DNA of 64,000 nucleotides from Centropus unirufus (taxonomy: Eukaryota; Chordata; Aves; Cuculiformes; Centropidae), in assembly GCA_013397695.1 (NCBI GenBank), contig VYZI01000057.1, positions 2,595,633 to 2,659,632 of the forward strand, written 5' to 3'. Positions 27,641 to 40,266 of this stretch are shown piece after piece. The translations under genes and the position numbers were made by a program. Numbering within the stretch: the first letter of the stretch is position 1; each line of letters begins with the position of its first letter. The notes beneath the pieces were generated by a model that saw only the letters and a list, made by a program, of their open reading frames with translations, did not search any database and was not told where the DNA came from.

Positions 27641-27710
27641 GGGTATTTTTGTTTCATTTTGGGGAGGGGAGTTTTGTTGTTGCTTGGTTTTGTTGCTTGG
27701 TTTTTTTTTG
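27641..27710. repeat. T/G-rich low-complexity tract
   Basis: Runs of T with G clusters, including 'ggggagggga' at 27661 and repeated 'ttgcttggttt' units at 27680-27702. Same kind of tract as that at 19102-19190. Confidence 0.75.
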
Positions 27711-30490
27711 CCATTTTAGATATTCTTTATACTTCTCAGCACAAGTTTCTAAAACTTCAGAAGTGAAACCACAGACTTCCTAGTCAAACCCTACATGAAT
27801 ACAAAGGGATACCATATCATAGGAACCAGACCTTCTACCTTGTATAAATCTGCCTTTTATAAAGTATGTCCGAGGTTGTTATTAAGCAAACACAGTTCCC
27901 TTACCACCTCCACAATAAGCATAATTTAAAACTATAGAATCACGTGAAAAAGTTCCAGTTTGACTCAGCTGGTTAAATTACCATCCAACCCTAGTACCAA
28001 CATCAACATTCTTGACCAAAGCAAAGCTTAGCAAGCATTGATGTATTGCGTTTCTTTTGTTTTCCATCTCAGTATCCACATAATTCAGGATTTGCACTAA
28101 AATAACAAAGAGGTAGAAATATTATTTTTCCCAGAGTCTTATACTGACACAGCACACTAAAAAAAGAGAAATAATATGTCCACTCCTGTGCTAGAACTAA
28201 TTTTCCACATGAACACAGTTCTAGAAAAATAGCCCTCTCACCAAGTTTTGAATTGAGTAAAGAAAAACCTCAAAGCATTGTATTACTACTGATTTTGTAG
28301 TGTTTGGCTTCAGACCAAGATAAATTCCCCAGAGAAGATACAGCATTAATATGAAAAGCTAGTCATTGCAGATATAAAGATAAAACAAGGTCTACACCTC
28401 GATGTCTGGCAGATATTTTGGGGCTGGGAAAAAAATGACCCACATACAATATTACATCAGCACATCATTAAAGCGAAGTTCTGATCTGAAATTAATCACA
28501 TTCTTGCAAGGTGGTATGATACTAATAAGTAGTAGTACTTGCTGGAGGCTGCAATTTTTTCATGTTAGTAATGCTTCTGCTCATCCCAATTATTCTCATG
28601 GGCAGCATAGCAGAGTATTTAACCAAGGATAGAAAGAAAAAAGGAATAGTAAATGAAGTGGTAAATGGGGGGAATGACAGGACACACTCAGCAGAGCTAT
28701 CTCCCCTCTAAAAAAAATAGATAGTTTTCTTCTACACTGCAGATACTGCATTTAGTGAATACATTTTTTAAAAAAAACATTCTTTCAATTACCTAAAATA
28801 CAAGCAGCCTGACAAATTTATTGCTGTGGGACTTTCAGAAAATTCTATAGAAGAAAGATTATAACCTTACACAGAATTATGTTGTGTGTGGGAGGTGGGA
28901 AGTTTTAAAACAGACCTTTGTTCCTTGAGAGATTTGGCTAACGCCTTTTAGGAAAACAAATCATTCCAATTCTGCTTCTGAATACAAGGCCAGTTAACAC
29001 CTTTTCACCTGATTAAGAAAAGTATAAAAGCATTTTTTCATACTTGGGCTCAGTTTCGGGTTGCTTCAATTCTGTCAAAGTCTCTCTGCCTAGTTTTTGC
29101 TATTGCTGGTTGGCTCAAGACTCCACAGTAGCCAAAAGGATGTGCTAAAGGTAAAGGAAATTAGAAAACTTTGCTCCTTGAGAAAGAGAATGGAATTACA
29201 CCAGTTTGATAAGCAGAACTGGCACCTACTTTTCCACCAGTTTGTGAGTCTGCTAGCATATTTTATAAAGTTTATAAAATGTTGCAGTATCAAAGTTGAT
29301 AAAAATACATCAGTTGCTTAAGTTTAAAAAAATCTCTAAGATGTTTCTGAAGCAGTTTTCCTGAGCGATTGTGGTGCAAAGACATGAACCATGACAGCTA
29401 TTTTTGGACATTGGAACTCATAACAAATTCATATAATAAAATATTATATATGTATACACAAGCTAATATAAAACTCTTAAATTCACACATAAATACACAT
29501 TCCAGAACCTCTCTCAGACAGAGGATAAGAGCCCAATCATTTCATAGCAATGACTGCTACCAAATGGGAAAGATTTTCAGTTAATGATCTAATACTGCTT
29601 TCAATGAGTAATCCAGGTTCTTGCTTATTCTCTCATGCTGGCTCCTCTAATAACGGTTTTTACTCCTCCTTTGTGGCTGTTAAACACACAGAAAATAAAT
29701 GAACTGTGTTGAAAAACCTGCCTGTTTTGACTTTGTGTCATGCATGTACATCACTCTTCCCTGCTTCACAACTGCCCACAGAGAGCACAGACTTAAATGT
29801 ATTTGTACATTTGTACAAATTTGTACATTGTATTTGTAATTATTACTTCCTCCTCAAATTTCTCCTTCAATTATTTTACCTGGGATCATTCAAATCTTGC
29901 CCAGTTTTCTTTGATCATTCCTATTGCTTCTCTTTCCCCCACGTCACAAATGCAAGAGATACAGATGCCTAAACACCCGAAACTGAGTTCATGTTTCTGC
30001 ATACCAGACTCTGGGAGTATCTCTCCCAAATACAGTTTTCCAGTAACAGCTATTCAGATTTATGCAGCTCTCACACCCACATTCAAGTGCCGCTGTACAG
30101 TATACTCCATAAATCACGATATATATATTAAGATGAATACATTAGATACAGTAATTTATATATCAAATATAAGATATGCAAGATTAAGGTATATATCCAA
30201 AATGATGTTTTCAGTTCAGCAATCCCTGAAATTACAGATACTAAGTTCCATGCTGAATTGGAGTCTTGTAGCACTACAAACTAAATTATCATCCCTTTAA
30301 ACAGGAAAGTAAATAAGCACAGTTTTCTGCACAACTTTTACCACTGGTGCTTCCCAATTCTAGTGCTACACTGCTTTCTGAAACTGAAAACTATTTTCAT
30401 TCAGTGAAAACATCCACAATATTGCTTAGTCTCTCCATGAGCATACCAACACATTAGTTGTCCCTGTGTTCTCAACAGAATAGAAATATA

Positions 30491-30530
30491 AAACCAAAAC
30501 AAAATAAAACAAAACAAACCACGAAAAAAA
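30491..30530. repeat. (CAAAA)n-like tract
   Basis: Irregular CAAAA/TAAAA units on the plus strand, a short low-complexity stretch in the large intron. Confidence 0.75.
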
Positions 30531-33500
30531 TCCCAAGAAAAATTAAAATCATAAAAGGAAACCCACCAAGAAACACGAAAGCACCAACATTTTGGATGTG
30601 CTAGAGTACACAAAAGAAGAAGAGAGACGATATTAAGACATGAGGGAGGATAAATACAAGTTCAAGACACATATGGGAAAAGCCATGGAAAGGTGGCCAA
30701 TTATTTGGATTCTGTTTAGCACATGTATATCACAACTGTAACACCAACAGCACTAGATAAAGTCAAGTTCTAACCATTTTCATTTTAAACCCTTTCTTCC
30801 TGTTGCTAGTAACTTGTCCGTGTCTTTCCTAGTCAGAGATAGTCCTTCCCAAAGTTGTGTTCACTTTACCATAACATTATATCAATCAAACTAACTGTTA
30901 GATCTGGAAAAATGCTGGCACTAATGAAAGTAAATTAGTAGCTCAAAATTAAACATAGGTATTTCAATACAAAAGAAAACTATAGATGAGGTGAGGGAGA
31001 ATGTACCAGCAGAGGAGCTTATTTCCACTCCTCTCTTCCTCTGCTGCGATAAACACAGGATTGGGCCCGGCTTTTCATACTCAGACTCACTCTTCTCCTG
31101 AATATGAGCACAGGATACTCTACCTCCAAGGCCTCTCTCTGCCCTGCAGCAAAGTGGGTTTTTTTCTGCTAGACCTAGTCTAATGTAACTGAAAAAGTGT
31201 GCCAAAAAAACACTTCATGATCTGCGCCTCAAGCATCAGTATTTTTGTAGCACTTTATTTACCTCTGACAGTCTATACGGAGCTCAGCATCAGTATCTCT
31301 TAATCTAGAAAAGTGAGTTTTAGTGTTATACTGGTGAGTGGAAAAACTAGCTAACTCATGGCATAATATACTGCAAATGCAATCTTGGCTTTCTCATCCA
31401 CAGGTCTGCAGCCTGTGCTGATCTGTATCGTAAGTGCATAGCTCAGCCAGAGAAGATTGCTCCCCTGGTGATACAGAGTTTCGTTAACTTGATCTAGGGT
31501 TTTATTAAAGCATTAAGTGAAACCTTAAATCACTGCCTGTTGCAGCTCTTGCACGGACACTCACACGCCTAAAATTTTTTAGTATGGACAACCATATGGA
31601 TAAAACCAACACATGAGCACATGACAACAAGTAAAACCACAGAAAACTAAAAGTTATAACAGGCCCTGCACTTCTCTTTGAATACATCGCATTAAAAGCG
31701 GATTATTCTCCATCGTCCATGAAGAAATTCACAGGCATCTTTCCTCTTCTTTAACACCCTACTCTCTTTTGTCTATGAATAAACACAAGAAAATTAATCC
31801 CTGCGGACCTATACACTGCCATGAGAAATTTAAATGCTCCACTCTGCATATCTGTCCCTTCAGTACAACTTGGATACCATTATTTCAGTTCTTTAGATAA
31901 AAGTATCTAAAGATCAACAAACGCAATTTAGCACTGCAATGGGAAAAAGCAAAACTCACCACTTCTACTTGCCACTACTTGGGGGTGTGGCGGTGGAGTG
32001 CAAGTAATGTGGAAAAAATCACTTCCAAATAAGCCTAAAGCCAGCACTTTTCATGTGCACTACATACACGTCCAAAAGGGCAGGGTGGTGTTTGTATTTT
32101 AGTTGTATTTATAAAACCATAGAATTTTGGTCCCCTACCATGAATAGCTGCTTCCCTACTCATATTTGTAGCCAGAACAACACTCCAAAGTTTCCAGAAA
32201 AGTAAAACTCATTTGGAGAAAAAAAAAAGCGAAGTTATATATTATAACACTAACTCCTATCAAATGTTCCCAATGATTCCACTGAACATAATGGCCATGC
32301 ACTGTCAAACCACATCTGAGGTATAAAGCACTACAGCCTTAAAGATGCCTCCTTCAAATCTAATAGCTTCTCTGGAGACACCCTTCAGGCAAGACCTTTT
32401 TTTCTTATCAAAACAGAATATTCACTCTCATGCTGAGGGTTTTATATCCAAATTCTTGTATATTCTAGGTGACTATCATGTGCTTCAACAGACCATCTGC
32501 AGGACTAATGGTAAAATTTAATGTTATATTTATACAGAGAACAAGAAATGCAAAACCTAATAGCAGATAATTCTAAAAAGGAAAAAAAAATGGTGCACTC
32601 ACAAACTCTACCTCTGACGCTAGTGTGAAAACCTCTAATTGCCAAAGAAATAAAGTATTAGTTAATCTGCCTGGCACTTTGCTGAATTTCTCTTACAGGT
32701 CTGCTTTATCAAATTTGTTCTGCATACATGTAATTTTCTGTTCCAGATAAGTAGCTTAGGTTCATCATAGCAGTTCAGCCATGCCTGCAGGCTAACTGGA
32801 GTTGGAGTTTTCATTTTCAGCCTAAGATTGGATGCGCTTGGCCAGTCGATGCACTACATAGCTCCTTTTCTCATCTAGTAATATAAATGCAATAAAGCCA
32901 GACAAGTTAATGGAGGTTTGCACTACAGTAAAAACTAGGAGAACAGGGTTGGCTAGGCAGATAGGCCGGTTGCTTTTTAAATGCAACAGGAAGGACGTAC
33001 AAAGATGTTTTTCTTCCCAGATTAAGAAAAACTAATAACTTCTTTAAAAAAATTACATAAGAATATTAATACTTGAAATAAATGTTTTATTGAATTAAAT
33101 GAGATCTCTATTTATTATTTGTTAGGCTAGCAGGAAAAAAATTACTTTTCTCTTGACAAAGGCTACTGGGCTGAAATGTCAATGGCCTCATAAAACAAAT
33201 TGATGTCTATAAATAAGCTATGACTCTCTTAATGAATGGAAAATGAGTTTTGAACAATGTAATATTAAGTTTGCTTGTTGCATCAACACTTTGATGCTCA
33301 TTTCCCATCTCAAAAACACCAGAAATGTGTAGCACTGTATCAATAAATTGAAGAATATAACATGTAGAAGCTACCTCAGGATTACAAGCACAACGTTTTG
33401 TTTATCTTTCCTTTGTCATGCTTGTATACAGAGCTGCTGCTGAATCTATTCGTTAGAGTAAAATCCAGAACTTGCGCAGGCCTTTAGCTCTTGCATATCT

Positions 33501-36500
33501 TCAGACACTGAGCAGAAAAGGACAGATTATGAGACAGCAAAACACGCCAGTAAAGTATCTTTTGTCACCTTATGCTCATTCCATCAGCACCTCCACAGAC
33601 AGAAAAATGACTATTTCTTTTTCCCATGAGGAAAAAAAGGAGGCATTTAAGCAACTTAGTTCAAGCTATGCAGCAAGCCTATAAGAAGCTAAGGGAGAGC
33701 CTCACAGTTAACAGCTCCTCATCTTATCACGAATTACAGTTCCAGGCACAGCAAAGTCCTTTTCCAAGGACTCCAAAAGCCTTCTCCAAGAATTTTTTGG
33801 ACCCCAAAGTTCTGTATAAGTGTTATTACTATCCTCTCACTGTGCTATATCAGGGAAACAACAAGCATCCATGCTATATTACACGATATGTACATATATC
33901 ACAACTAACTTTATTATGAACTACTTTCAATTATGGTAAATAAAACTGTCCTACCCAGAGATCTAGATGAAATTATCACAAGTACTTTAAAAATATTTTA
34001 AAAATGCCTATAGCATTCCAAAGATGCCATAAGCTTTGTACCAAAACAAAGGCAATGCTGACTATGACGAGTCTGCAAGCTAGACAGATCAGATAAACCG
34101 GGCTTTCCATGGGTCCCGGACACAGAAACAGAACAGAAACAGAAAAAAAATATCAGCGTGACTGACAATGTTTCATTCATGACCTTAAAGGGGAGTTCCA
34201 AGTGGCAAAACTGAATAACAAGATTTTAAGGGCACAGTAACTACAGGATTTTCCAAAACAGAATGAAATTATTTAATAACCAGGCTATAATTTACTTCTT
34301 ACAATGTTAAGCTTCCTATTTATAATGAATGTATTTGTGTTAAGGAGCAAAGCGTCTGCATTATGTTCTCAATGAACTGTAACTACGTATTGCTATGAGT
34401 ACCACTGGGATAACCAACTGCGCAGAATGACCATCAATGTACTCTCATTTTAAAAAACATCTTTACTTGTAATTACAAAGGACTATTGATCCTTCTTCCA
34501 TTCTTCTCACACTGCGCTTACAGGGTTGCAAGGAAGGACGGAAGAAAGGAGCCTCTAATTCCTAAAGGTCCTACTTATGAGATGCTGACTTTCAAAGACC
34601 CACAAACATTTGTGTTTCTTCAGAGTGCAATGGGTGAAGTGTAGTGTATCAAGTCCAAAACAGATTTCACCCAGGAGCCAGTAAGCAGGAACACTGAAGT
34701 ACATGATATAGTGCTATATAATCTGCATGTATTTATAAATAAATCCCAAGGGCAGGAGCAACCCGAATTACCATAATGCATCAATCAACAGCAGGAAGCA
34801 ACTAATGAAAGAGTAATATCTGTCTGTCTTCTGAATATTGAGCTATTATCTCCACCTGTACTCTCAGCTTATTGGCTAATTGGACATAAAATTTGGTTTG
34901 CCTTAAAAAAGTATTTTAATACCTGCCTGTAATTCCAGTAATCTCCCTCCTAATTCCTGTTGCACCCTTTCTCAGCCCTCTCTGAGGAGCCAATGACAGA
35001 GCAAGCATTTTTCATATTGTGTTCTTTTCCCAGCAGTAGGAGCATTTACCTTAATGTCTTGTCAGTCCTTATGCTAAAATGCAAAAAATAAAAAAATAAA
35101 ATCTTGTACTACCACAGGCATTTTTGACAGTAATGGTATTTTTTGTTTTTCCTGACCCTTTTTCTCCAAGAAAGTATATTAAGGGGAAAAAAAGTGCTTT
35201 GAATTTTATTTTTTTTTACTTTCTCAGGCAAAAAAGAAATCTACTTGCTTAGGATTTCTACGCTGATGTTATGAAAGGTTAACCTACACATAAAAAAAAA
35301 AATATTGTGTGCTCTTTCACACATTACTCAGATCTTCAATTCCAGGATTGTACAGTAAGAAGGTACAGTTATCACTTCAACTCATGTAAGAGTTGGGGAA
35401 AATATAATATACTTAAAGAGAAGCCTTGGCCTATATTTGTAGTATTTCTTTTTGGACTTGTAATAAAGCCATATTGAGAAAGAGGATTAAGTGGAGCATA
35501 GAGTAAGCAATCTGAATTGCAGGTGTTTTCCAGTATTTGACAATGCAATTCGTATTTGAATGTCATAAGAATAATAGTATACTTGGCTGTATCCAACATT
35601 TACACGCTGTCTTTCCTCATGCAAAATTTCAACTGATTTTAATAGGAGTTCCCCAATACATTATTTCTGTTCCAATACAAAATACAATCCTGAGACACTA
35701 TGTCCTGTGCTCTGTATAGTATGACGCTCAAGAAAATAAAAAGGGAGAGTATATTTTTCCCAAGGCTACAGAACCTTATTTCAGATAAAATCAACAACTA
35801 AACCTCCATGACATGCCATCTGAAGAATTATTAACAAATGCTAATCAACCCATGAGCAACAGCAGTGTAGAAGTCAGTCCTAGGTCCTTCTTGGAAGTCT
35901 GCAGTGAAATATGTATGTGTCTGAGAGATAACAGGCTTCAGCTGTTTAAGATTGACTGAGATGGGTGAGGCCAGGATGAACATTATGTAACCATGCAGTA
36001 ACTGTACCCTTTTTGGACTGCTAAATTCAAATGCATTTTCAGGTCTGAAAATATCCTCCTAACTTGAAACATCACAGAATAAAGGGAGGAAAAGAGTTCT
36101 GGAAGAAAACTGCTATAATTTTGAGGTTTTTTCAGTTTATGTTATTTGTGCTATTTGTTAAATACTGTTTCTACAATGTCTACTAATTACACATAATATC
36201 CCGGTGCTGTCCACTGGAATTTCTAGATGGTGTCTTCTCTTTAATAGAGTTTTCTTCCACCTCCTATTCCTAAGTCCATCCCTTTATTCAAGAGGCCTCT
36301 AAGGACATCAAGTTAAATGAAAACCTATGACTAATAATACTGACCAACTTGTTGAAACTGGTTGTAATGCCCTCCTAGCCAGGATTTTTGGCTAATTTAG
36401 CAACAAAGATAAGATGATTGTAGGATTAAAAAAAATCCTTGGCAAATTAAAAAAAAAAATTTCCAGAGAAAGCACAGAACAAAAGCAAGGCAGCATAAAG

Positions 36501-36952
36501 AAGTGCTGGCTCGCATCTGTTATACATGGCAACACCAGTCAGCATGTACAGGAAACAGACCTCTGTAAAAAGTATTTACTTAGCTATATTAAATCAATTC
36601 CTCTTTAATAAAGGGTTATTGTGTACAGAATCTCAAGTTAAGCCTCAAACAGTACCAATTGGCTCAAATCAGATGACATTCAAAACCTGTCTCATTCACG
36701 TAACAAACGCACCCTGCATATACTGAAGAATACAGCTGACCTAACAGTACAGAGATGAAAGGGGACTAACACTACCCGCTGAAACCAGTAACGATGCAGT
36801 ACACTAAAAAATCAAGCTGGATGGATGGTTTGCCACCACGGAGAATGAATTAACAAAACTAGGTCAGATGTTTTAATAGTGAGCCAGACTCTCAAAGAAG
36901 AACCAGCCCAATAAGGCTAATCTGCTGTGGTCCACTTAACAGTCAGTAAGCA

Positions 36953-36999
36953 GAAAAAAATGGTAAAAAAAAAACAAACCACAAACAAACAAAAAAATT
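36953..36999. repeat. A-rich tract with CAAA units
   Basis: A runs followed by 'caaaccacaaacaaac' and further A. Low complexity in the large intron, with no repeat body recognised next to it. Confidence 0.75.
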
Positions 37000-39234
37000 T
37001 ACACATGCTTTTGAAGGGAGGTTAAAATTAGCTATTTTTAGTTATCTCCTGGAGGGGCCTTTTTCTCCACTGACTACAACATACACCAGGGAAATTAACC
37101 ATAAGTTAAATTTTAGAAATAGGTCCTACTTGATACATGCTATCCAAGATAACGAAAGACATGTTCGGTGTTAGGAAATAAGGAGACATGAATTCTTATG
37201 CAGTAGACATAAGACAATAAGTCATTTTTCATACTAGAGTTAGTACAAAACATTCTTAGGACTTAGCTAAAATCTTTCTTCCCTTAACTCTTGGCTCAAA
37301 GACTTGCTCAGGAAAAAAACCAGATGCAATCTTGAGTACATAAATGAGAAATACTGGGCAACTTTGCAAAATATAGATAACTGCTTGCTAGTTGCAAGAT
37401 GGCCCCGAAGGAATGAAGCTGTTCATGCCAATCCTTTAAAACACTTGGTTAAGGTCAGATTCCCCCACCTTCAGAAAAGACAACAAAGGAAAAGCAGCCA
37501 GAGAAATACTGTCTGAAGGCCTACAAGAAAAAGCATGGGCAGTCCTGTGGCATGGTAGGATCACCAGGGTTAATGATCTTGTATGTCAGAGAAAGAAAGA
37601 TCAGTGGGGCTGACACACCACACCTTGAAGAGAACTCTCTTAAATGGGCTTGTGCAGCCACACAGGCTTTTGTTGCCTTAGAAAGGCAAACCCTTGTGGA
37701 TTTACAGAGGAAGAACTAAGCTCTTTTACCACCAGAGCAAAACAAAGGAAGTGCCATATTAGTGCAGCTACCAAACAGGAACAGCTCTACCCATCCCCTT
37801 CAGTGTTCTTTTTCAAGGGAAGGAATGGCAGCCAAGCACAATAACAAATTCAGTAGGTAATGCCTTTGGCTCTCTAAAGGAGTAATCAGAAACAGCACAG
37901 TAAAACCAAATAGCCCACAGGTTCTCAACAACATCTGGTGCAGAAAGCTTCATTTCCAAGACCCATTAAAGGATTATCTTTCCATCCTTTTATATGGCAA
38001 TATGTTATATGCTTTCTGTCTTCCTGATATCTTCTCAGCATTTATTCTTGTATAAAAGCAATGTTTTTAAAATAGTCCTGCAGTCATCATATTCACAACT
38101 GGGATATAAGACTAGAAGACTAAAGACTGGGGTTTGATTCTTAATCATGAGTGATGTGCACGTGATTAGCAAAGAAACTTGCAATCAGCCCAGCTAGATC
38201 ACATAACTGTTCAATTGTTCTTTGCCGTCCACATCTCTTAGGAGAAAGGACCCTATCAGAGAGGACATGTGAGACAGCAGCAGTCTCAGCAGCTATCACA
38301 CCAAGATATACAAAGCATTGTTAATTATAACACAATCAAAGTGCAAGTCCCTGAGCTTGTCATTCCCACTATGTACAAATGAGATTTTCTGCTACCATGA
38401 ATGCCTTCTATTAACTTATGTCACCTCCTGCAGCACCTCATGTGCAAATGTTATAAGAGCACTTTATAGGTTGACAGTTCGAGTTAACAAATGTAGAGAA
38501 AAATAACATGACAAGTGTGTGGAAACGACTGAAGTATACCCATTATAAGCCTAGCCTCCTAATAAAGCTTGACAACTTTCACCTGAAAATGTAAATGATA
38601 AAAACTGCCAAATTAAGAGAGGCATCAACTTGGGTTTTTAATCAACAAAATAAATATGAATAACTAGGAGTTTACAGTGAATAGTTGCAGCAGCAGATCA
38701 GCAACAGCATCACCTTTGCAAAAAGTAACTGTCTAAAAAAAGTTGATTAACCAGGTGTCTTTTTCATTTTTTCTGCAGTACTGCTTTTCCAGACTTTAAT
38801 GTGTGACAAAAAAAGAGACTTTCTATTCTGCTTATGTTGGTTGAAGGTACATAAAAGCAGGGAGATGAGAAACAAAGAGCTGCCTAAAAATTACATTACA
38901 AGAATTGCTGCAATAGGAATTGACTAAAGATCTAGGAGAGGCAAGGTTTATTAGAATAAACAATATCTTTTATTAAGCCAATTTTATAACTAGAAAAACA
39001 CAGGTGTTCCCCAGACAAACATTTCTTCCAGGATAATTATTTATTATCCAAGCAATAGGCCCTGAAAAGGATTTATGTGCTACAAGCTTGTTTGTTTTTT
39101 CCTCTATTTCAATTAGACTAATAAAATATATAACCTGTACTGCTCATATCTTTCTACACTATGGTGCAGCACATATTTGACAAGAACAAAGATCTCTTCA
39201 CAGCATCTGTGGAATTCAATTCAAGTGAATGAAT

Positions 39235-39286
<52 letters not shown>
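39235..39286. repeat. (GATA)13 microsatellite
   Basis: Thirteen uninterrupted GATA units (52 bp) lie in the large intron, directly after 'gtgaatgaat'. Perfect runs of this length usually vary in length between individuals. Confidence 0.99.
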
Positions 39287-39287
<1 letters not shown>

Positions 39288-40243
39288 ACATTATTCACTT
39301 AAAGGCTGACAGACAAGCTGTTATGATCAGCAGCCCTTTCAGAAAATATCTATGTAGCCATCAGAAATATAAAAAAAAAAGAACAGCAGAACAGCTGCGA
39401 CAAAGAAAATCCAGAGACAGTTATTTTTCCATAACCCATGGGAATAATTTCATACCTTATCCCACTGAGCTACAACAGGACTTCTACTTCAGTGAGTACA
39501 ACTGATAACAAAATGTGTGTTGCTACTCATGCTTTATTTTCTTTAATGCAAAAATAGTTGCATCAGCTTTACAGGAAACAGCACAGTGGAAAATTGCCAA
39601 CTATGCACAAATTTAAATAGAGCTCTCTTCACTGAGAAAAATGCTTCATGAAAGACTAGATGTTCATAACATTAGGACTACTAACACTGAGGTGAAGTCA
39701 ATATATTTTGCTACAAAGACAATCTTCTTGGGAGTTGCAGTGTATTTTACCCTGCAGAATTAAAGTATTCACTGCTATTGTAGCTATCAACTATACATGC
39801 AACAGTAAGACAGGAATTAGGTGGTCATTTTTGTCTTTCAGTACCAGTTATTTTCCCAAATGCTTGGCGGTGCATTATTTTCTTATATTATTTTGTTCAA
39901 ATCAAATAGATTCTTTTATTCCTTTTGCCTAATCCACCCTCCCCCAAAAGATTTAATACAGCCAAGTAAAAAAACCATAAAAACAACTAAAAGTCTCAAA
40001 ATATTCTGCAGAGTAAGATATATAATGATTTCAATCTATTCAACTGAAAAGAAGAACAGATCAAGAAAGTAACTTTATTTACAATTGATCATCATGTTTA
40101 ATAGACAGAAAAATGCCAGCTAGTAAAAGATGCCCTTCATTCCAGGTATGAAGACACACTGAAGCCTAATGACAGGAAATCAAAACACTAAGAATTAGGC
40201 ATGTTTTTTTCAAATATTTTGGGGGGTTGGTTTGTTGGTATTA

Positions 40244-40266
40244 AAACAAAAACAAAAACAAACACA
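40244..40266. repeat. (CAAAAA)n tract
   Basis: Three to four CAAAAA-like units directly follow a T/G-rich stretch (40218-40240), giving a sharp strand-asymmetry switch over about 50 bp. Confidence 0.75.

Noticed and set aside
29797..30300. 167-codon plus-strand open frame
   Set aside because: AT-driven composition, rich in Ile/Tyr/Ser, with no domain, no splice context and overlapping frames; looks like chance.
30401..30613. 70-codon minus-strand frame rich in Phe and Trp
   Set aside because: Created by the CAAAA-like low-complexity tract read on the opposite strand.
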